Notes: a model not told the origin generated them from the sequence alone. Shown: positions 29,280-39,065, counted from the stretch's first letter. The stretch: DNA of 41,106 nt from Actinacidiphila cocklensis (GCF_907177275.1 NZ_CAJSLV010000094.1:1-41106), one strand, 5' to 3'. A program made the numbers and translations.

Positions 29280-32200
29280 ATGCGCTTACTGCAATCAACT
29301 GCGACGCACGCGGTCGCGGCGGCCCTGTGCACTCTCGGCCTGCTCTGCACCACCACCCCGGCGCACGCCGGACCCTCCGTCGCAACCAGCCCCTCGGTGC
29401 CGATCTACCTGGACACCGGCTACTCGTTCCAGGAACGGGCCGCGGACCTGGTCGCCCGCATGTCGCTCGACGAGAAGGTCCAGCAGTTGCGCACCAACAG
29501 CGCACCGGCCATTCCGCGCCTCGGCGTGCAGCAGTACACGTACTGGAGTGAGGGCCAGCACGGCATCAACACGCTCTTCGCGAACACCAATCCCGGGTCG
29601 GTGACCGGCGGCGTCCACGCCACCAGTTTCCCCACGAATTTCGCCGGGTCCATGAGCTGGGACAAGGACCTGATCTACCGGGAGACCACCGCCGTCTCGG
29701 ACGAGGCCCGCGGTCTGCTCGACAAGTCGCTGTGGGGTACCGGGCAGAACAACCTCGGGCCGTCCAAGGACGACTACGGCATGCTCACCTACTGGGCGCC
29801 GACGGTGAATCTCGACCGCGACCCGCGGTGGGGCCGCACCGACGAGGCGTTCGGTGAGGACCCTTACTTCGCGGGGCAGATGGCCGGCGCGTTCGTCAAC
29901 GGCTACCAGGGCCAGAACCCGGACGGCACCGCGCAGAGCAAGTACCTCAAGGTCGCGGCCACGGCGAAGCACTACGCGCTCAACGACGTGGAGCAGGACC
30001 GCACCGGCATCAGTTCGAACGTCTCGGACGACGACCTGTACGACTACTACACCGCCCAGTTCAAGAGCCTCATCGAGAAGGCGCACGTCGCAGGACTGAT
30101 GACGTCCTACAACGCGATCAACGGCACGCCGTCGGTGGCCAACACGTACACCACCAACCAGATCGCGCAGCGCACCTTCGGTTTCGGCGGGTACATCACC
30201 TCCGACTGCGGTGCGGTGGGCACGACGTACCAGAGCTTCCCGGCCGGCCACGACTGGGCTCCGCCGGGCTGGAGCACGGACCGGAAGGGCGGAAGCGCCA
30301 CCTGGACCAACACTGCGACCGGGCAGCAGGTCTCCGGTGCCGCCGGCGGTCAGGCCTATGCGCTGCGGGCCGGGACCGACGTCAACTGCACCGGCGCGGA
30401 GGCGACGTCACTCAACCTCGAACAGGCGATCAGAGCAGGAATCCTGAGCGAGGGAGTCATCGACGACGCACTGCTGCACCTGTTCACCGTCCGGATGCGG
30501 ACCGGGGAGTTCGACCCGGTGGACGAGCAGCCGTACACGAAGATCACCAAGGCCGCGATCGAGTCGCCGGCGCACCAGGCCCTCGCACGGACCGTCGCTG
30601 ACAACGCCCTCGTCCTGTTGCAGAACAACAAGGCCGGGGGCGCCCGCTTGCCCCTGCTGCCGCAGGACCCGGCCACGCTGGGCAAGGTCGTGATCGTCGG
30701 CGACCAGGCGGGCAAGGTCACCCTCGGCGGCTACTCGGGCGACCCCACCAAGAAGGTGGACGCGGTGCAGGGCATCACGGCCCAGGTCAAGGCGGCCAAC
30801 CCGGACGCTCAGGTCGTCTACGACGCTGCCGGCACGTCCACCACCGCGACCGGCGACGCCGTGCTCAACGACCGGACCCGGGCCGACATCCAGAGCGCGG
30901 ACCTCGTGGTCATCGCGGTCGGCACCGACGAGGCCACGGCAGGCGAGGGCAAGGACCGGAGCGGACTGGCGCTGCCCGGCAACTACGGCAGCCTCATCGA
31001 CCAGGTCACGGCCCTCGGGAACCCCAGGACCGTCCTGGACATCCAGTCCGACGGGCCGGTGGCCATCGAGGCCTACCGTGCCCAGGTCGCCGCCATCGTC
31101 TTCGCCGGCTACAACGGCGAGAGCCAGGGTGACGCGCTGGCCGACGTCCTGTTCGGCAGGCAGAACCCCGGCGGGCACCTCAACTTCACCTGGTACAAGG
31201 ACGACTCCCAGCTGCCGGACATCTCCGACTACGACCTCGCCCCTGGTGGCACCGGCGGTCTGGGCCGCACCTACCAGTACTTCACCGGCACCCCGACCTA
31301 TCCCTTCGGCTACGGCCTGAGCTACAGCGCCTTCGCCTACTCCCACGTCCGCGCCGACCGCCGCTCGGTCGCTGCCGACGGTACCGTCGGCATCAGTCTT
31401 GACGTCACCAACACCGGCTCCGTGCCCGGGACGACGGTGGCACAGCTCTACGCGGCGGGCGACTTCACCGTCAAGGGCAGGGAACTGCCGGACAAACGCC
31501 TCGTCGGCTTCCAGAAGACCAGGGTCCTGCGGCCCGGCGCCACGCAGCACATCACCCTGCACGTCCGCGTCCCCGACCTCGCCTTCCACGACGGCCAGAA
31601 GGCCAAGCAGGTCGTCTACGACGGCCGGTACCGCTTCGAGGTCGGAACCGACTCGGCCACCCCCGTGGGATCGGCCCAGGTGACCGTGCACGGCAGCCTC
31701 ACCCCGCACGTCCAGTACGTGACCGTGCAGCCCGAGTCCGTGGTCTACGACGCCGGCGACACCATCGACCTCACCGGCCGCAACCAGTGGATCAAGGACG
31801 ACACCGCCCCCGCCGCCCAGCCCGGCCGCAACATCAACGTGACCGCCGACCACGTCGTGCAGGCGGTCAACGACGACGGATCGTTCCTGGACCTGTCCAG
31901 GACCGCGGTCCGCTACACCAGCAGCGACCCGTCCGTCGCCACCGTGAGCCGTGGTGGTCTGGTCACGACGGTGGGCAACGGTGTGGCAACCATCAGTGCG
32001 ACCGTACACGGGGTGACCGGCTCCGCGGTGATCCGCGTCCACCACACCCTCGCCGTCTCCTCGGCGCGTATCGTCACCCCGGGAGCCCCTCTCACCGCGA
32101 CCACCACGTACACCAACACCGGCCCCACGGCGCTGCCGAACGCCTCCGTCACCCTGGCCGCACCCGACGGCTGGACCGCCACGCCCACGTCGCCGGCCAC

Positions 32201-32921
32201 TTTCACCAAGGTGGCCGCTGGTGCTTCGGTCACCACCACCTGGACCGTCACTCCCCCGGCGGACACCAAGCCGGGCAGCTACGCCCTGGCCGCCTCCGCC
32301 ATCTACCAGGGTGCAAAGGCCAGCGACGACGCCGCCGGGCAGTTGCTCGTCCCCTACTCCTCACTCGACGACGTCATCACCAACGTCGGCATCAGTGACG
32401 ACGCGGACCCCGGCAGCGGCAACATCGACGGCGGCGGACAGAGCCTGTCACAGCAAGCCCTCGCCACCCAGGGGATCGCCGCCGGCGGCACGGTCGCCCA
32501 CGACGGCCTGACCTTCACCTGGCCGGCCACCGGCACGGGCAGGCCCGACAACATCGTGGCCAGCGGGCAGACAGTCCCGTTCACCGGAGGGGGCAGCACG
32601 ATCGGCTTCCTCGGCACCGCCGACTACGGCAACGCCTCGGGCACCGGGATGATCACGTACACCGACGGGACCACGCAGAGCTTCACCCTGTCCTTCCCCG
32701 ACTGGTGGGCCAACAGCCCCTCCGCAGGCAACGACATCCTCGCCACGACCGGCTACTTCAACAACGGCAGCGGCAAGGTCCAGCAGAAGGTGAGCGTGTA
32801 CGGCGCCACCGCTCCGCTCCAGGCCGGCAAGACCATCGCCTACCTGACCCTGCCGAACATCGGCCCGAACGCCGCCACCAACCAGGTGGCGCTGCACATC
32901 TTCGCCATCGCCGTCGGCTGA
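29280..32921 (+). CDS. Secreted GH3 beta-glycosidase, multidomain (beta-xylosidase/arabinosidase-like)
   Basis: 1213 residues. Signal peptide about 1-30; GH3 N-terminal barrel about 40-380; GH3 C-terminal alpha/beta domain about 435-685; fibronectin-III-like domain about 690-800; a bacterial Ig-like region about 808-920; a NEW3 domain about 921-1020; and a beta-sandwich about 1024-1213 common at the end of actinobacterial glycosidases. The nucleophile is probably Asp309 in GYITSDCGAV; KHYALNDVEQDR is the conserved KH(F/Y) region. The NLDRDPRWGRTDEAFGEDPY segment is typical of the GH3 branch with beta-xylosidases and arabinofuranosidases. The start is chosen for GGAGG upstream and the signal peptide. 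Its third codon is TTA (29286-29288), a codon whose translation in Streptomyces depends on the bldA tRNA, so expression may be tied to development. Confidence 0.93.
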   Translation: MRLLQSTATHAVAAALCTLGLLCTTTPAHAGPSVATSPSVPIYLDTGYSFQERAADLVARMSLDEKVQQLRTNSAPAIPRLGVQQYTYWSEGQHGINTLFANTNPGSVTGGVHATSFPTNFAGSMSWDKDLIYRETTAVSDEARGLLDKSLWGTGQNNLGPSKDDYGMLTYWAPTVNLDRDPRWGRTDEAFGEDPYFAGQMAGAFVNGYQGQNPDGTAQSKYLKVAATAKHYALNDVEQDRTGISSNVSDDDLYDYYTAQFKSLIEKAHVAGLMTSYNAINGTPSVANTYTTNQIAQRTFGFGGYITSDCGAVGTTYQSFPAGHDWAPPGWSTDRKGGSATWTNTATGQQVSGAAGGQAYALRAGTDVNCTGAEATSLNLEQAIRAGILSEGVIDDALLHLFTVRMRTGEFDPVDEQPYTKITKAAIESPAHQALARTVADNALVLLQNNKAGGARLPLLPQDPATLGKVVIVGDQAGKVTLGGYSGDPTKKVDAVQGITAQVKAANPDAQVVYDAAGTSTTATGDAVLNDRTRADIQSADLVVIAVGTDEATAGEGKDRSGLALPGNYGSLIDQVTALGNPRTVLDIQSDGPVAIEAYRAQVAAIVFAGYNGESQGDALADVLFGRQNPGGHLNFTWYKDDSQLPDISDYDLAPGGTGGLGRTYQYFTGTPTYPFGYGLSYSAFAYSHVRADRRSVAADGTVGISLDVTNTGSVPGTTVAQLYAAGDFTVKGRELPDKRLVGFQKTRVLRPGATQHITLHVRVPDLAFHDGQKAKQVVYDGRYRFEVGTDSATPVGSAQVTVHGSLTPHVQYVTVQPESVVYDAGDTIDLTGRNQWIKDDTAPAAQPGRNINVTADHVVQAVNDDGSFLDLSRTAVRYTSSDPSVATVSRGGLVTTVGNGVATISATVHGVTGSAVIRVHHTLAVSSARIVTPGAPLTATTTYTNTGPTALPNASVTLAAPDGWTATPTSPATFTKVAAGASVTTTWTVTPPADTKPGSYALAASAIYQGAKASDDAAGQLLVPYSSLDDVITNVGISDDADPGSGNIDGGGQSLSQQALATQGIAAGGTVAHDGLTFTWPATGTGRPDNIVASGQTVPFTGGGSTIGFLGTADYGNASGTGMITYTDGTTQSFTLSFPDWWANSPSAGNDILATTGYFNNGSGKVQQKVSVYGATAPLQAGKTIAYLTLPNIGPNAATNQVALHIFAIAVG

Positions 32922-32952
32922 CGACCGCCGTACCACGGCAGCAGATCGGCAC

Positions 32953-32990
32953 AGTCGTGCGGCCCGGGTCACCACCCGGGCCGCACGACT
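32953..32990 (+). terminator. Strong intrinsic terminator of the GH3 gene
   Basis: AGTCGTGCGGCCCGGGT (32953-32969) pairs perfectly over 17 bases with 32974-32990, loop CACC, followed by TTTCGT. Confidence 0.92.
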
Positions 32991-33127
32991 TTCGTGTCCG
33001 ACTACCCTAGGGTTCGTTGAACCAAGTGCGCTCAGGTGCGACTCACCCTTCGTACCAGCACTGAGCGGCGGCAACGGATACCGACCGGCGCTGCCCGCAC
33101 GTGTACAGGAAAGCGAGCTGAACTGCC

Positions 33128-33760
33128 ATGGCGGACAACGCCACCTTGAAGTCCCAGTACCTTGCCCAGATCCAAGCCGACCTGGAGCGCACCGCCAAGG
33201 AGAAGGAGCGCATCGCCGAAGAACTGGCAGTGCTGCAGGAGCGGTTGGCGGGTCTTGAGCAGGACCACGCACTTCTCGTCGGAGTGCAGCAGGCCCTGGC
33301 CGGCGCGTCGTCCGCTCCTTCGCAGAACACCGAACCTGCCGTCGCCGACGCGCCTGAAGCGCCGCAGGCGGCGGTGCCCGCGCCCCGCAAGCCCAAGGCG
33401 GTTCCCCGTACGCCCAGGCAAGCCACGCGCAAGACGAAGACCACGGCCGGGCACGGCGCCGGAACGAGCAGCCCCGCGCCGGCATCCACGCTGGTGGAAC
33501 TGGTCGTCGCCGATCTCACCGGGCACAGCGAGCCCCGTTCGGCCGCCGAGGTCGCCACCGCACTCACCCAGGCCCACCCCGGCCGGAAGATCCAGACCAC
33601 CGTGGTGCGCAACACCCTCGAAGCCCTGGTCGCCAAGGGACAGGCCCTGCGCTCCAAGCAGGGCCGGTCCGTGTACTACTCGGCCACCGGAGACCCCGCG
33701 GTCTCCGCATCAACGTCCGAGGCTGCCGAGGCCGCCGAGGCCGCCGAGGCCGCCGCATAG
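33128..33760 (+). CDS. Coiled-coil and winged-helix-like protein of unknown function
   Basis: 210 residues, no signal peptide. An N-terminal coiled coil about 8-55 (LERTAKEKERIAEELAVL shows heptads) is followed by an Ala/Pro linker, a Lys/Arg-rich stretch about 85-106 (PKAVPRTPRQATRKTK), a winged-helix-like domain about 120-185 (VVRNTLEALVAKGQALRSKQ as recognition region and wing), and a tail of EAA repeats. This suggests a dimeric DNA-binding protein of the kind common in Streptomyces. It stands alone between the GH3 terminator and the convergent importer operon; nothing links it directly to the sugar genes. The ribosome site is weak. Confidence 0.75.
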   Translation: MADNATLKSQYLAQIQADLERTAKEKERIAEELAVLQERLAGLEQDHALLVGVQQALAGASSAPSQNTEPAVADAPEAPQAAVPAPRKPKAVPRTPRQATRKTKTTAGHGAGTSSPAPASTLVELVVADLTGHSEPRSAAEVATALTQAHPGRKIQTTVVRNTLEALVAKGQALRSKQGRSVYYSATGDPAVSASTSEAAEAAEAAEAAA

Positions 33761-33855
33761 GGTCGGGCAGGTGACCCCAGCGACCTGGTCGGCACGACGG
33801 TGATCGGCTTGCGGGCGCCCTGTCGGGCGTCGGCGGTGGGGGGGACAGCCGGCGC

Positions 33856-34863
33856 TCAGGTCCGGCGTCGCCCCGTCATAGTGCGCTGGATCAGGATGAA
33901 CGCGAAGAGCAGCACCCCTGTGGCGATCTTCGTCCACCAGGAGCTGAGGGTGCCCTCGAACTGGATGAGCGTCTTGATCAGGCCCAGCACCAGCACGCCG
34001 AAGAGCGTCCCGATCACGTAGCCCGATCCGCCGGTGAGAAGCGTGCCGCCGACCACCACCGCGGCGATCGCGTCGAGTTCCAGGCCTACCGCGTGCAAAG
34101 GGTCACCCGACTGGATGTACAGGGTGAACAGCAGCCCCGACAGCGCGGAGCAGAAACCGCTGACGGTGTAGACGGCGATCTTCGTACCCGCCACCGGCAG
34201 ACCCATCAGCAGCGCCGACTGCTCGTTCCCGCCGATGGCGTACACCCGCCTGCCGAACCGCGTGTAGTGCAGCACGTAGAACGCGAGGGCCAGGACCGCC
34301 AGCGAGATGACGGCGGCGATCGAGAGGAACGATCCGCCGGGCAGCGGAACATGCGTCTGGGCGAGCCTGTCCACCGTGGGGTCGGTGATGGATATCGACT
34401 CCTTGCTGATGACCAGGCACAGCCCCCGGAAGAAGAACAGCCCCGCCAGGGTCACGATGAAGGGCTCGATCTCGAAATGGTGGATCACGTAGCCCATCAG
34501 GTAGCCGCCGAACGCACCGACTCCCAGGGCGATGGGCGCCACGAGGAGGAGAGGCAGGCCCTGCTTCTCCACCAGCCACGCGGTCAGCATCGTCGTGAAC
34601 CCGATGACCGAACCCACCGAGAGGTCGATTCCACCGGTGAGGATGACGAAGGTCGCACCGACCGCGGCGACGAGCAGGTAGCCGTTGTCGATGAAGAGGT
34701 TCATGAAGACCTGGGCGTCGAGGAATCCGTAGGACTGGTACCGGAAGGCACCGAAGCCGAACATGAGCACGAACAGGCCGGCTGTCACCAGGACGGGCAG
34801 CCGCCGGTCCTGCAGCAGCCGGAGTCCCTCCGCACGTGTTCGGAAACCGTCGATCACGCTCAC
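33856..34863 (-). CDS. yjfF: Sugar ABC transporter permease (YjfF type)
   Basis: 335 residues starting at a GTG that overlaps the upstream permease stop (GTGA). Ribose/galactofuranose-type (RbsC family) permease with about eight to ten membrane segments and the GGIDLSVGSV, GGNEQSALLMG and GGTLLTGGSG motifs. Similar in pattern to E. coli YjfF, the second permease of the galactofuranose importer; related actinobacterial systems may carry L-arabinose. Last gene of the importer operon. Confidence 0.9.
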   Translation of the reverse strand: MSVIDGFRTRAEGLRLLQDRRLPVLVTAGLFVLMFGFGAFRYQSYGFLDAQVFMNLFIDNGYLLVAAVGATFVILTGGIDLSVGSVIGFTTMLTAWLVEKQGLPLLLVAPIALGVGAFGGYLMGYVIHHFEIEPFIVTLAGLFFFRGLCLVISKESISITDPTVDRLAQTHVPLPGGSFLSIAAVISLAVLALAFYVLHYTRFGRRVYAIGGNEQSALLMGLPVAGTKIAVYTVSGFCSALSGLLFTLYIQSGDPLHAVGLELDAIAAVVVGGTLLTGGSGYVIGTLFGVLVLGLIKTLIQFEGTLSSWWTKIATGVLLFAFILIQRTMTGRRRT

Positions 34864-35945
34864 GACGACACCTCCATCTGCGGCGCCGCGTCGGCGGCCG
34901 CACCCGGGCTTTTCTGAGCAGGGCCGCGGCGCTTGGCGCGAGCGCCGAACACCTTGGCACGGAAGACGGAGGACTGCATCAGGCAGACGACGATGACGAC
35001 GACTGCCTTGAACACCAGGTTGGTCTGGGTCGGCACACCGATGGTGTAGATCGTGGTGGTCAGGGTCTGGATGATGAGAGCCCCGATGATCGTGCCGCCG
35101 AGGTGGAACCTGCCGCCGGTGAGCGAGGTGCCGCCGATCACGACGGCGAGGATCGCGTCGAGTTCGATCCACAGCCCCGCGTTGTTGCCGTCCGCCGCGG
35201 ACACGTTGGAGCTGATCATCAGGCCGGCGATGCCGGCGCAGAGCCCGCAGAACATGTAGGCCATGATCTTGATGCGCCGTGATCGGATGCCCACCAGGCG
35301 GCTGGCCTCCGCGTTGCCGCCGACCGCCTCGACCAGCAGTCCCAGGGCGGTGCGGCGGGTGAGCGCCATGCTCAGCACGACCACCAGGGCGACCACGAAG
35401 AGGGAGAACGGCAGGGCCAGCCAGTACCCCCCGCCGATGAGCGAGTACGCGTCGCTGTTGACGGTGATGATCTGACCGCTGGTGATCAGCTGGGCGATTC
35501 CGCGGCCCGCGACCATCAGGATCAGTGTGGCGATGATCGGCTGGATGCCGAGCCGGGCGACCAGCAGGCCGTTCCAAGCGCCGCACACCAGTGCCACGGC
35601 AAGTGCCAGCGCGAAGGCCAGCAGCACTCCGGCCACGCTGTCCTGGTCCGCCTGCTTGCTGACGACGAGGCAGGCCAGCGCGCCGGATATCGCCACCACC
35701 GCCCCGACCGAGAGGTCGATGCCTCCGGTGGCGATCACCAGCGTCATACCGATCGCCACGAGGATGAGCGGGGACCCGAACAGCACGATGGAGACCAGGC
35801 TCCCGTACAGGTGGCCGTTCTTCAGATGGATCTCGAAGAACCCCGGGGTGAACGGGACGTTGATCACAAGCAGCGCGACCAGGGCAGCCACCGGCCAGAA
35901 CAGCCGGTGCTGTGTCGCCGCGCGCCACAGGGATGTGAGGCTCAC
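34860..35945 (-). CDS. ytfT: Sugar ABC transporter permease (YtfT type)
   Basis: 361 residues from a GTG overlapping the ATPase stop (GTGA). RbsC-family permease with GGIDLSVGAV, GGNAEASRLVG and GGTSLTGGRF motifs; it should form a heterodimer with the next permease. A 40-residue C-terminal tail rich in Lys, Ala and Pro lies after the last membrane segment. The longer open frame upstream belongs to the ATPase gene and is not part of this protein. Confidence 0.9.
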   Translation of the reverse strand: MSLTSLWRAATQHRLFWPVAALVALLVINVPFTPGFFEIHLKNGHLYGSLVSIVLFGSPLILVAIGMTLVIATGGIDLSVGAVVAISGALACLVVSKQADQDSVAGVLLAFALALAVALVCGAWNGLLVARLGIQPIIATLILMVAGRGIAQLITSGQIITVNSDAYSLIGGGYWLALPFSLFVVALVVVLSMALTRRTALGLLVEAVGGNAEASRLVGIRSRRIKIMAYMFCGLCAGIAGLMISSNVSAADGNNAGLWIELDAILAVVIGGTSLTGGRFHLGGTIIGALIIQTLTTTIYTIGVPTQTNLVFKAVVVIVVCLMQSSVFRAKVFGARAKRRGPAQKSPGAAADAAPQMEVSS

Positions 35946-37495
35946 TGATGCTCTCCGCTCGCAATGATCTCCAGGACCCGCCCGGCGGTGACGTCGGGCC
36001 CGTTGGCCATCCGCGCCACGAGCCGGCGGTCGCGGAGCACGCCCATGGTGTGGCTGAGCCGGAGCACCTCCTCCAGCTCGGCCGATATGTAGACCACGGC
36101 CACACCCTCCTCGGACAGTGACACGACGAGCTTCTGGATCTCCGCCTTGGCCCCCACGTCGATGCCCCGGGTGGGCTCGTCGAGGATGAGCAGCTTCGGC
36201 TGGGTGAGCAGCCATCGGGCGAGGAGGACCTTCTGCTGGTTGCCGCCGCTCAGCGAACCGGTCTTCGCCTCTGGGTCGGCCGGACGGATGTCCAGTGCCG
36301 CGATGTACTTGGCGACCAGCTCGTCCCGCTGCGACGCGGGTACGGGGCGGGTCCAGCCGCGGGCGGCCTGAAGGGCGAGGATGATGTTCTCCCGCACCGT
36401 CAGGTCCGGAACAAGGCCCTCGGTCCTGCGGTTCTCCGAGAGGAATGCGACTCCCCTGCCGATCGCGTCGTTCGGCTCCCGCAACGCGGCCTGATCTCCG
36501 CCGATGTACACCTTGCCGCCGTCGGAGGTGTCGGCGCCGAACAGCAGGCGGGCCAGTTCCGTACGGCCCGAGCCGAGGAGTCCGGCGAGCCCGAGGACCT
36601 CCCCGGCGCGGACCTCCAGGTCGAACGGCGCGATACCGCCGGCCCGGGAAAGGCCTTCCGCCTTGAGGAACGGCTCGCTCGTATCAGGCTCCGTGTGGTG
36701 CTCGCTGAGTTCCTCCAGCTCGTCCAGGTCCTTGCCGATCATCAGCTTGACCAGGTTCACCTGGTCGAGGTCGGCGACCAGGTGCTCACCGACCAGAGCT
36801 CCGTTGCGCAGCACGGTCATCCGGTCGCAGACCTCGTAGATCTGGTCGAGGAAGTGGGAGACGAACAGGATTGCCACACCGTCCTGTCTCAGCCGCCGCA
36901 TCAGGGCGAACAGTTCCTCGACCTCGTCGCGGTCGAGGCTGGAGGTCGGCTCGTCCAGGATCAGCACTCGTGTGCCGGCTGCGGCGTCACCCTCATCCGC
37001 GGCCGCGGGGTTCCCGGAGCCGACGGCACGGATGATGGCCACCAGTTGCTGGACGGCCAGCGGGTGCGAGCCCAGCGGCGCGGAGACGTCGAGGTCGAGG
37101 CCGAACCGCGTCACCAGCTGCGCAGCCCGCCTGCGCAGTTCCTTCCACCGGATCCGGCCGGCTGCGACCGGTTCGCGGCCGATCAGGATGTTCTCCGCCA
37201 CCGAGAGGTTCTGGCAGAGGTTGACCTCCTGGTAGACCGTGCTGATACCGGCCTGCTGGGCTTGCAGCGGACTGGTGATGCGGACCGGCCGCCCCTCCAG
37301 GACGACCGTTCCGCCGTCGAGCGGATGAACTCCCGTCAGGACCTTGATGAGAGTGGACTTCCCGGCCCCGTTCTCGCCGAGAAGAGCGTGGATCTCGCCA
37401 GGGAACAGTCGGAAGTCGACGTCCGACAGAGCCCGTGTGCCGGAGAACTCTTTGACTATGCCCGTCATTTCCAGGACGGGCCGAGGCTCTGCCAT
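35942..37495 (-). CDS. ytfR: Sugar ABC transporter ATPase with two nucleotide-binding domains (YtfR type)
   Basis: 517 residues, a fused double ATPase of the CUT2 type. First domain: Walker A GENGAGKST near residue 40, degenerate signature LAVQQLVAI, Walker B VLILDEPTSS. Second domain: degenerate Walker A GLLGSGRTE, signature LSGGNQQKVLLARWL, Walker B LLILDEPTRGID. An Ala/Gly/acidic stretch GNPAAADEGDAAAG sits between the first signature and Walker B and looks like an insertion of about 14 residues relative to relatives. The ATG at 37495 has AGGAG upstream. It drives the two downstream permeases and is independent of the MsiK-type ATPase assumed for the other importer. Confidence 0.92.
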   Translation of the reverse strand: MAEPRPVLEMTGIVKEFSGTRALSDVDFRLFPGEIHALLGENGAGKSTLIKVLTGVHPLDGGTVVLEGRPVRITSPLQAQQAGISTVYQEVNLCQNLSVAENILIGREPVAAGRIRWKELRRRAAQLVTRFGLDLDVSAPLGSHPLAVQQLVAIIRAVGSGNPAAADEGDAAAGTRVLILDEPTSSLDRDEVEELFALMRRLRQDGVAILFVSHFLDQIYEVCDRMTVLRNGALVGEHLVADLDQVNLVKLMIGKDLDELEELSEHHTEPDTSEPFLKAEGLSRAGGIAPFDLEVRAGEVLGLAGLLGSGRTELARLLFGADTSDGGKVYIGGDQAALREPNDAIGRGVAFLSENRRTEGLVPDLTVRENIILALQAARGWTRPVPASQRDELVAKYIAALDIRPADPEAKTGSLSGGNQQKVLLARWLLTQPKLLILDEPTRGIDVGAKAEIQKLVVSLSEEGVAVVYISAELEEVLRLSHTMGVLRDRRLVARMANGPDVTAGRVLEIIASGEHQ

Positions 37496-37570
37496 GGCAG
37501 CGCTCCTACGTGGAATCGTCGCGACGCGGACGGGAGTCCCCCGCACCCCGGGGGCACTCGTGGGCGGCTG

Positions 37571-38575
37571 TCAGTACTTGCGGCTCGGCAGCGCCGCCGC
37601 GGCCTGATCCGCCGTGTAGTCGCCCTCCTTGGTCTTGATCCAGCGAGGAAGCGTCGATCCCTTGCCCGCGTGCACGGTCTTGACCGCGTCCATCAGCTGC
37701 GGGCCGAGCAGCGGGTTGCACTCGACGATCGCGTTGATCTGTCCCTTGGACATCGCCACGAACCCGTCGTGCACCCCGTCGACGGACACGATCTTGATAT
37801 CCGTTCCGGGGGTCTTGCCGGCCGCCTGGATCGACTGGATGGCGCCGATGGCCATGTCGTCGTTGTGGGAGAACAGCACATCGATGTCCGAGTGCGCCTG
37901 CAGGAAGGCCGCCATCACCTGCTTGCCGCCTGCCCTGGTGAAGTCGCCGGTCTGGCTGGCGATGATCGTCCACTCCGGGTGGCTCGCGTGCATGATCTTG
38001 CCGAAGCCCTTGGCCCGCTCGATCGCGGGTGCCGCGCCCGTGGTGCCTTCCAGCTGGGCGATCTTGACCGGCCCCTTGTGGCCGGCGAGGACCTTCTCCA
38101 GCATGTGCGCCGCGCGCTCCCCCTCGATCTCGAAGTCCGAGCCCACCAGGGTGACGTAGAGCGAGGGGTCGGAGGTCTCGACCGAGCGGTCGGTGAGGAT
38201 CACCGGGATGCCGGCCGCCTTCGCCTCCTTCAGCACGGTGTCCCAGCCTGTGACGACGACCGGCGAGAACGAGATGACGTCGACCTTCTGAGCGATGTAG
38301 CTGCGGATCGCCGAGATCTGGTTCTCCTGCTTCTGCTGGGCGTCGGAGAACTTGAGGTTGATGCCGGCGGCCTTCGCGGCCTCCTTCACCGACTGGGTGT
38401 TGGCCGCGCGCCAGCCGCTCTCCGACCCCACCTGGGAGAAGCCCAGGGTGATCTGCTTGCTCCCGCTGCTGTCCGGCCCGGTGGACTTGGCGGGGTTCTT
38501 CTTCGCGCACGCCGCGAGGATGCCGGCGGCCGAGACGGCCGCGCCCGCGGTGAGAAAGCTGCGTCTGTCGATCAT
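37571..38575 (-). CDS. ytfQ: Sugar-binding lipoprotein (YtfQ type)
   Basis: 334 residues of the periplasmic-binding-protein 4 (ribose/galactose) family. The signal has both a Tat-like start (DRRSFL) and a lipobox ILAAC with Cys23. The mature protein starts ITLGFSQVGSESGWR and contains SHNDDMAIGAIQSIQAAG and IVSVDGVHDGF, matching the galactofuranose-binding YtfQ pattern. AAGGAG precedes the ATG. Given the GH54 and GH62 arabinofuranosidases on both sides, arabinose or a furanose sugar is a likely ligand. It heads the four-gene operon; three LacI-like sites lie 350-600 bases upstream. Confidence 0.91.
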   Translation of the reverse strand: MIDRRSFLTAGAAVSAAGILAACAKKNPAKSTGPDSSGSKQITLGFSQVGSESGWRAANTQSVKEAAKAAGINLKFSDAQQKQENQISAIRSYIAQKVDVISFSPVVVTGWDTVLKEAKAAGIPVILTDRSVETSDPSLYVTLVGSDFEIEGERAAHMLEKVLAGHKGPVKIAQLEGTTGAAPAIERAKGFGKIMHASHPEWTIIASQTGDFTRAGGKQVMAAFLQAHSDIDVLFSHNDDMAIGAIQSIQAAGKTPGTDIKIVSVDGVHDGFVAMSKGQINAIVECNPLLGPQLMDAVKTVHAGKGSTLPRWIKTKEGDYTADQAAAALPSRKY

Positions 38576-38927
38576 GTCTTCTCCTTCGAGGAATTCGGCA
38601 GGTGCACTGGTGCAGGTTGCTGACGCACCCCTTGCGGTCGCACGGCGGCGCTGCCGGAGGGCGAGTGGGGAGTGGTCAGCAGGTGGTGGGGGATCGGGTG
38701 AGGAGGCCGACGTTCCAAGGGAGGGTGTCGTGGTTGCCGCTGGCGTGCGGGGGTCTTGGCCGGCAGCCGGGGAAGTCCGGGCGACGGCGAGGGGCGGTGT
38801 CGCAGGTGGCCCACGTAGGTACTCCATAACGGTCCGACTGCACCGCTCCGGGTGGGATCTGACGGGCTGAACAGCAACGGGCGTCGCGGACAATGCGGGT
38901 TCATGGCCGTGACATCACGTCAGGGAT

Positions 38928-38939
38928 GTGTGCGCTCAC
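38928..38939 (-). promoter_or_regulatory. LacI-family-like site (imperfect)
   Basis: GTGTGCGCTCAC, one symmetric pair broken, 353 bases upstream of ytfQ. Confidence 0.4.
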
Positions 38940-39053
38940 CTGTCAGTGGCCTGCGACGCCTGGGAGGGCGCCGGTAACCCTCCGACATGCTGAGGAGACA
39001 GCGGATGTGGCGAAGCGTCGCCGGGTGCGGCTTGCTGAGGATCGACCAATTGG

Positions 39054-39065
39054 GTGAGCGCTAAC
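39054..39065 (-). promoter_or_regulatory. LacI-family-like operator
   Basis: GTGAGCGCTAAC, hybrid operator 479 bases upstream of ytfQ; identical to the site at 39160. Confidence 0.65.

Noticed and set aside
37485..37505. TAGGAGCGCTGCCA (minus strand) near the ytfR start, resembling a CebR box
   Set aside because: Two mismatches break the symmetry and the bases are explained by the ribosome site and start region.
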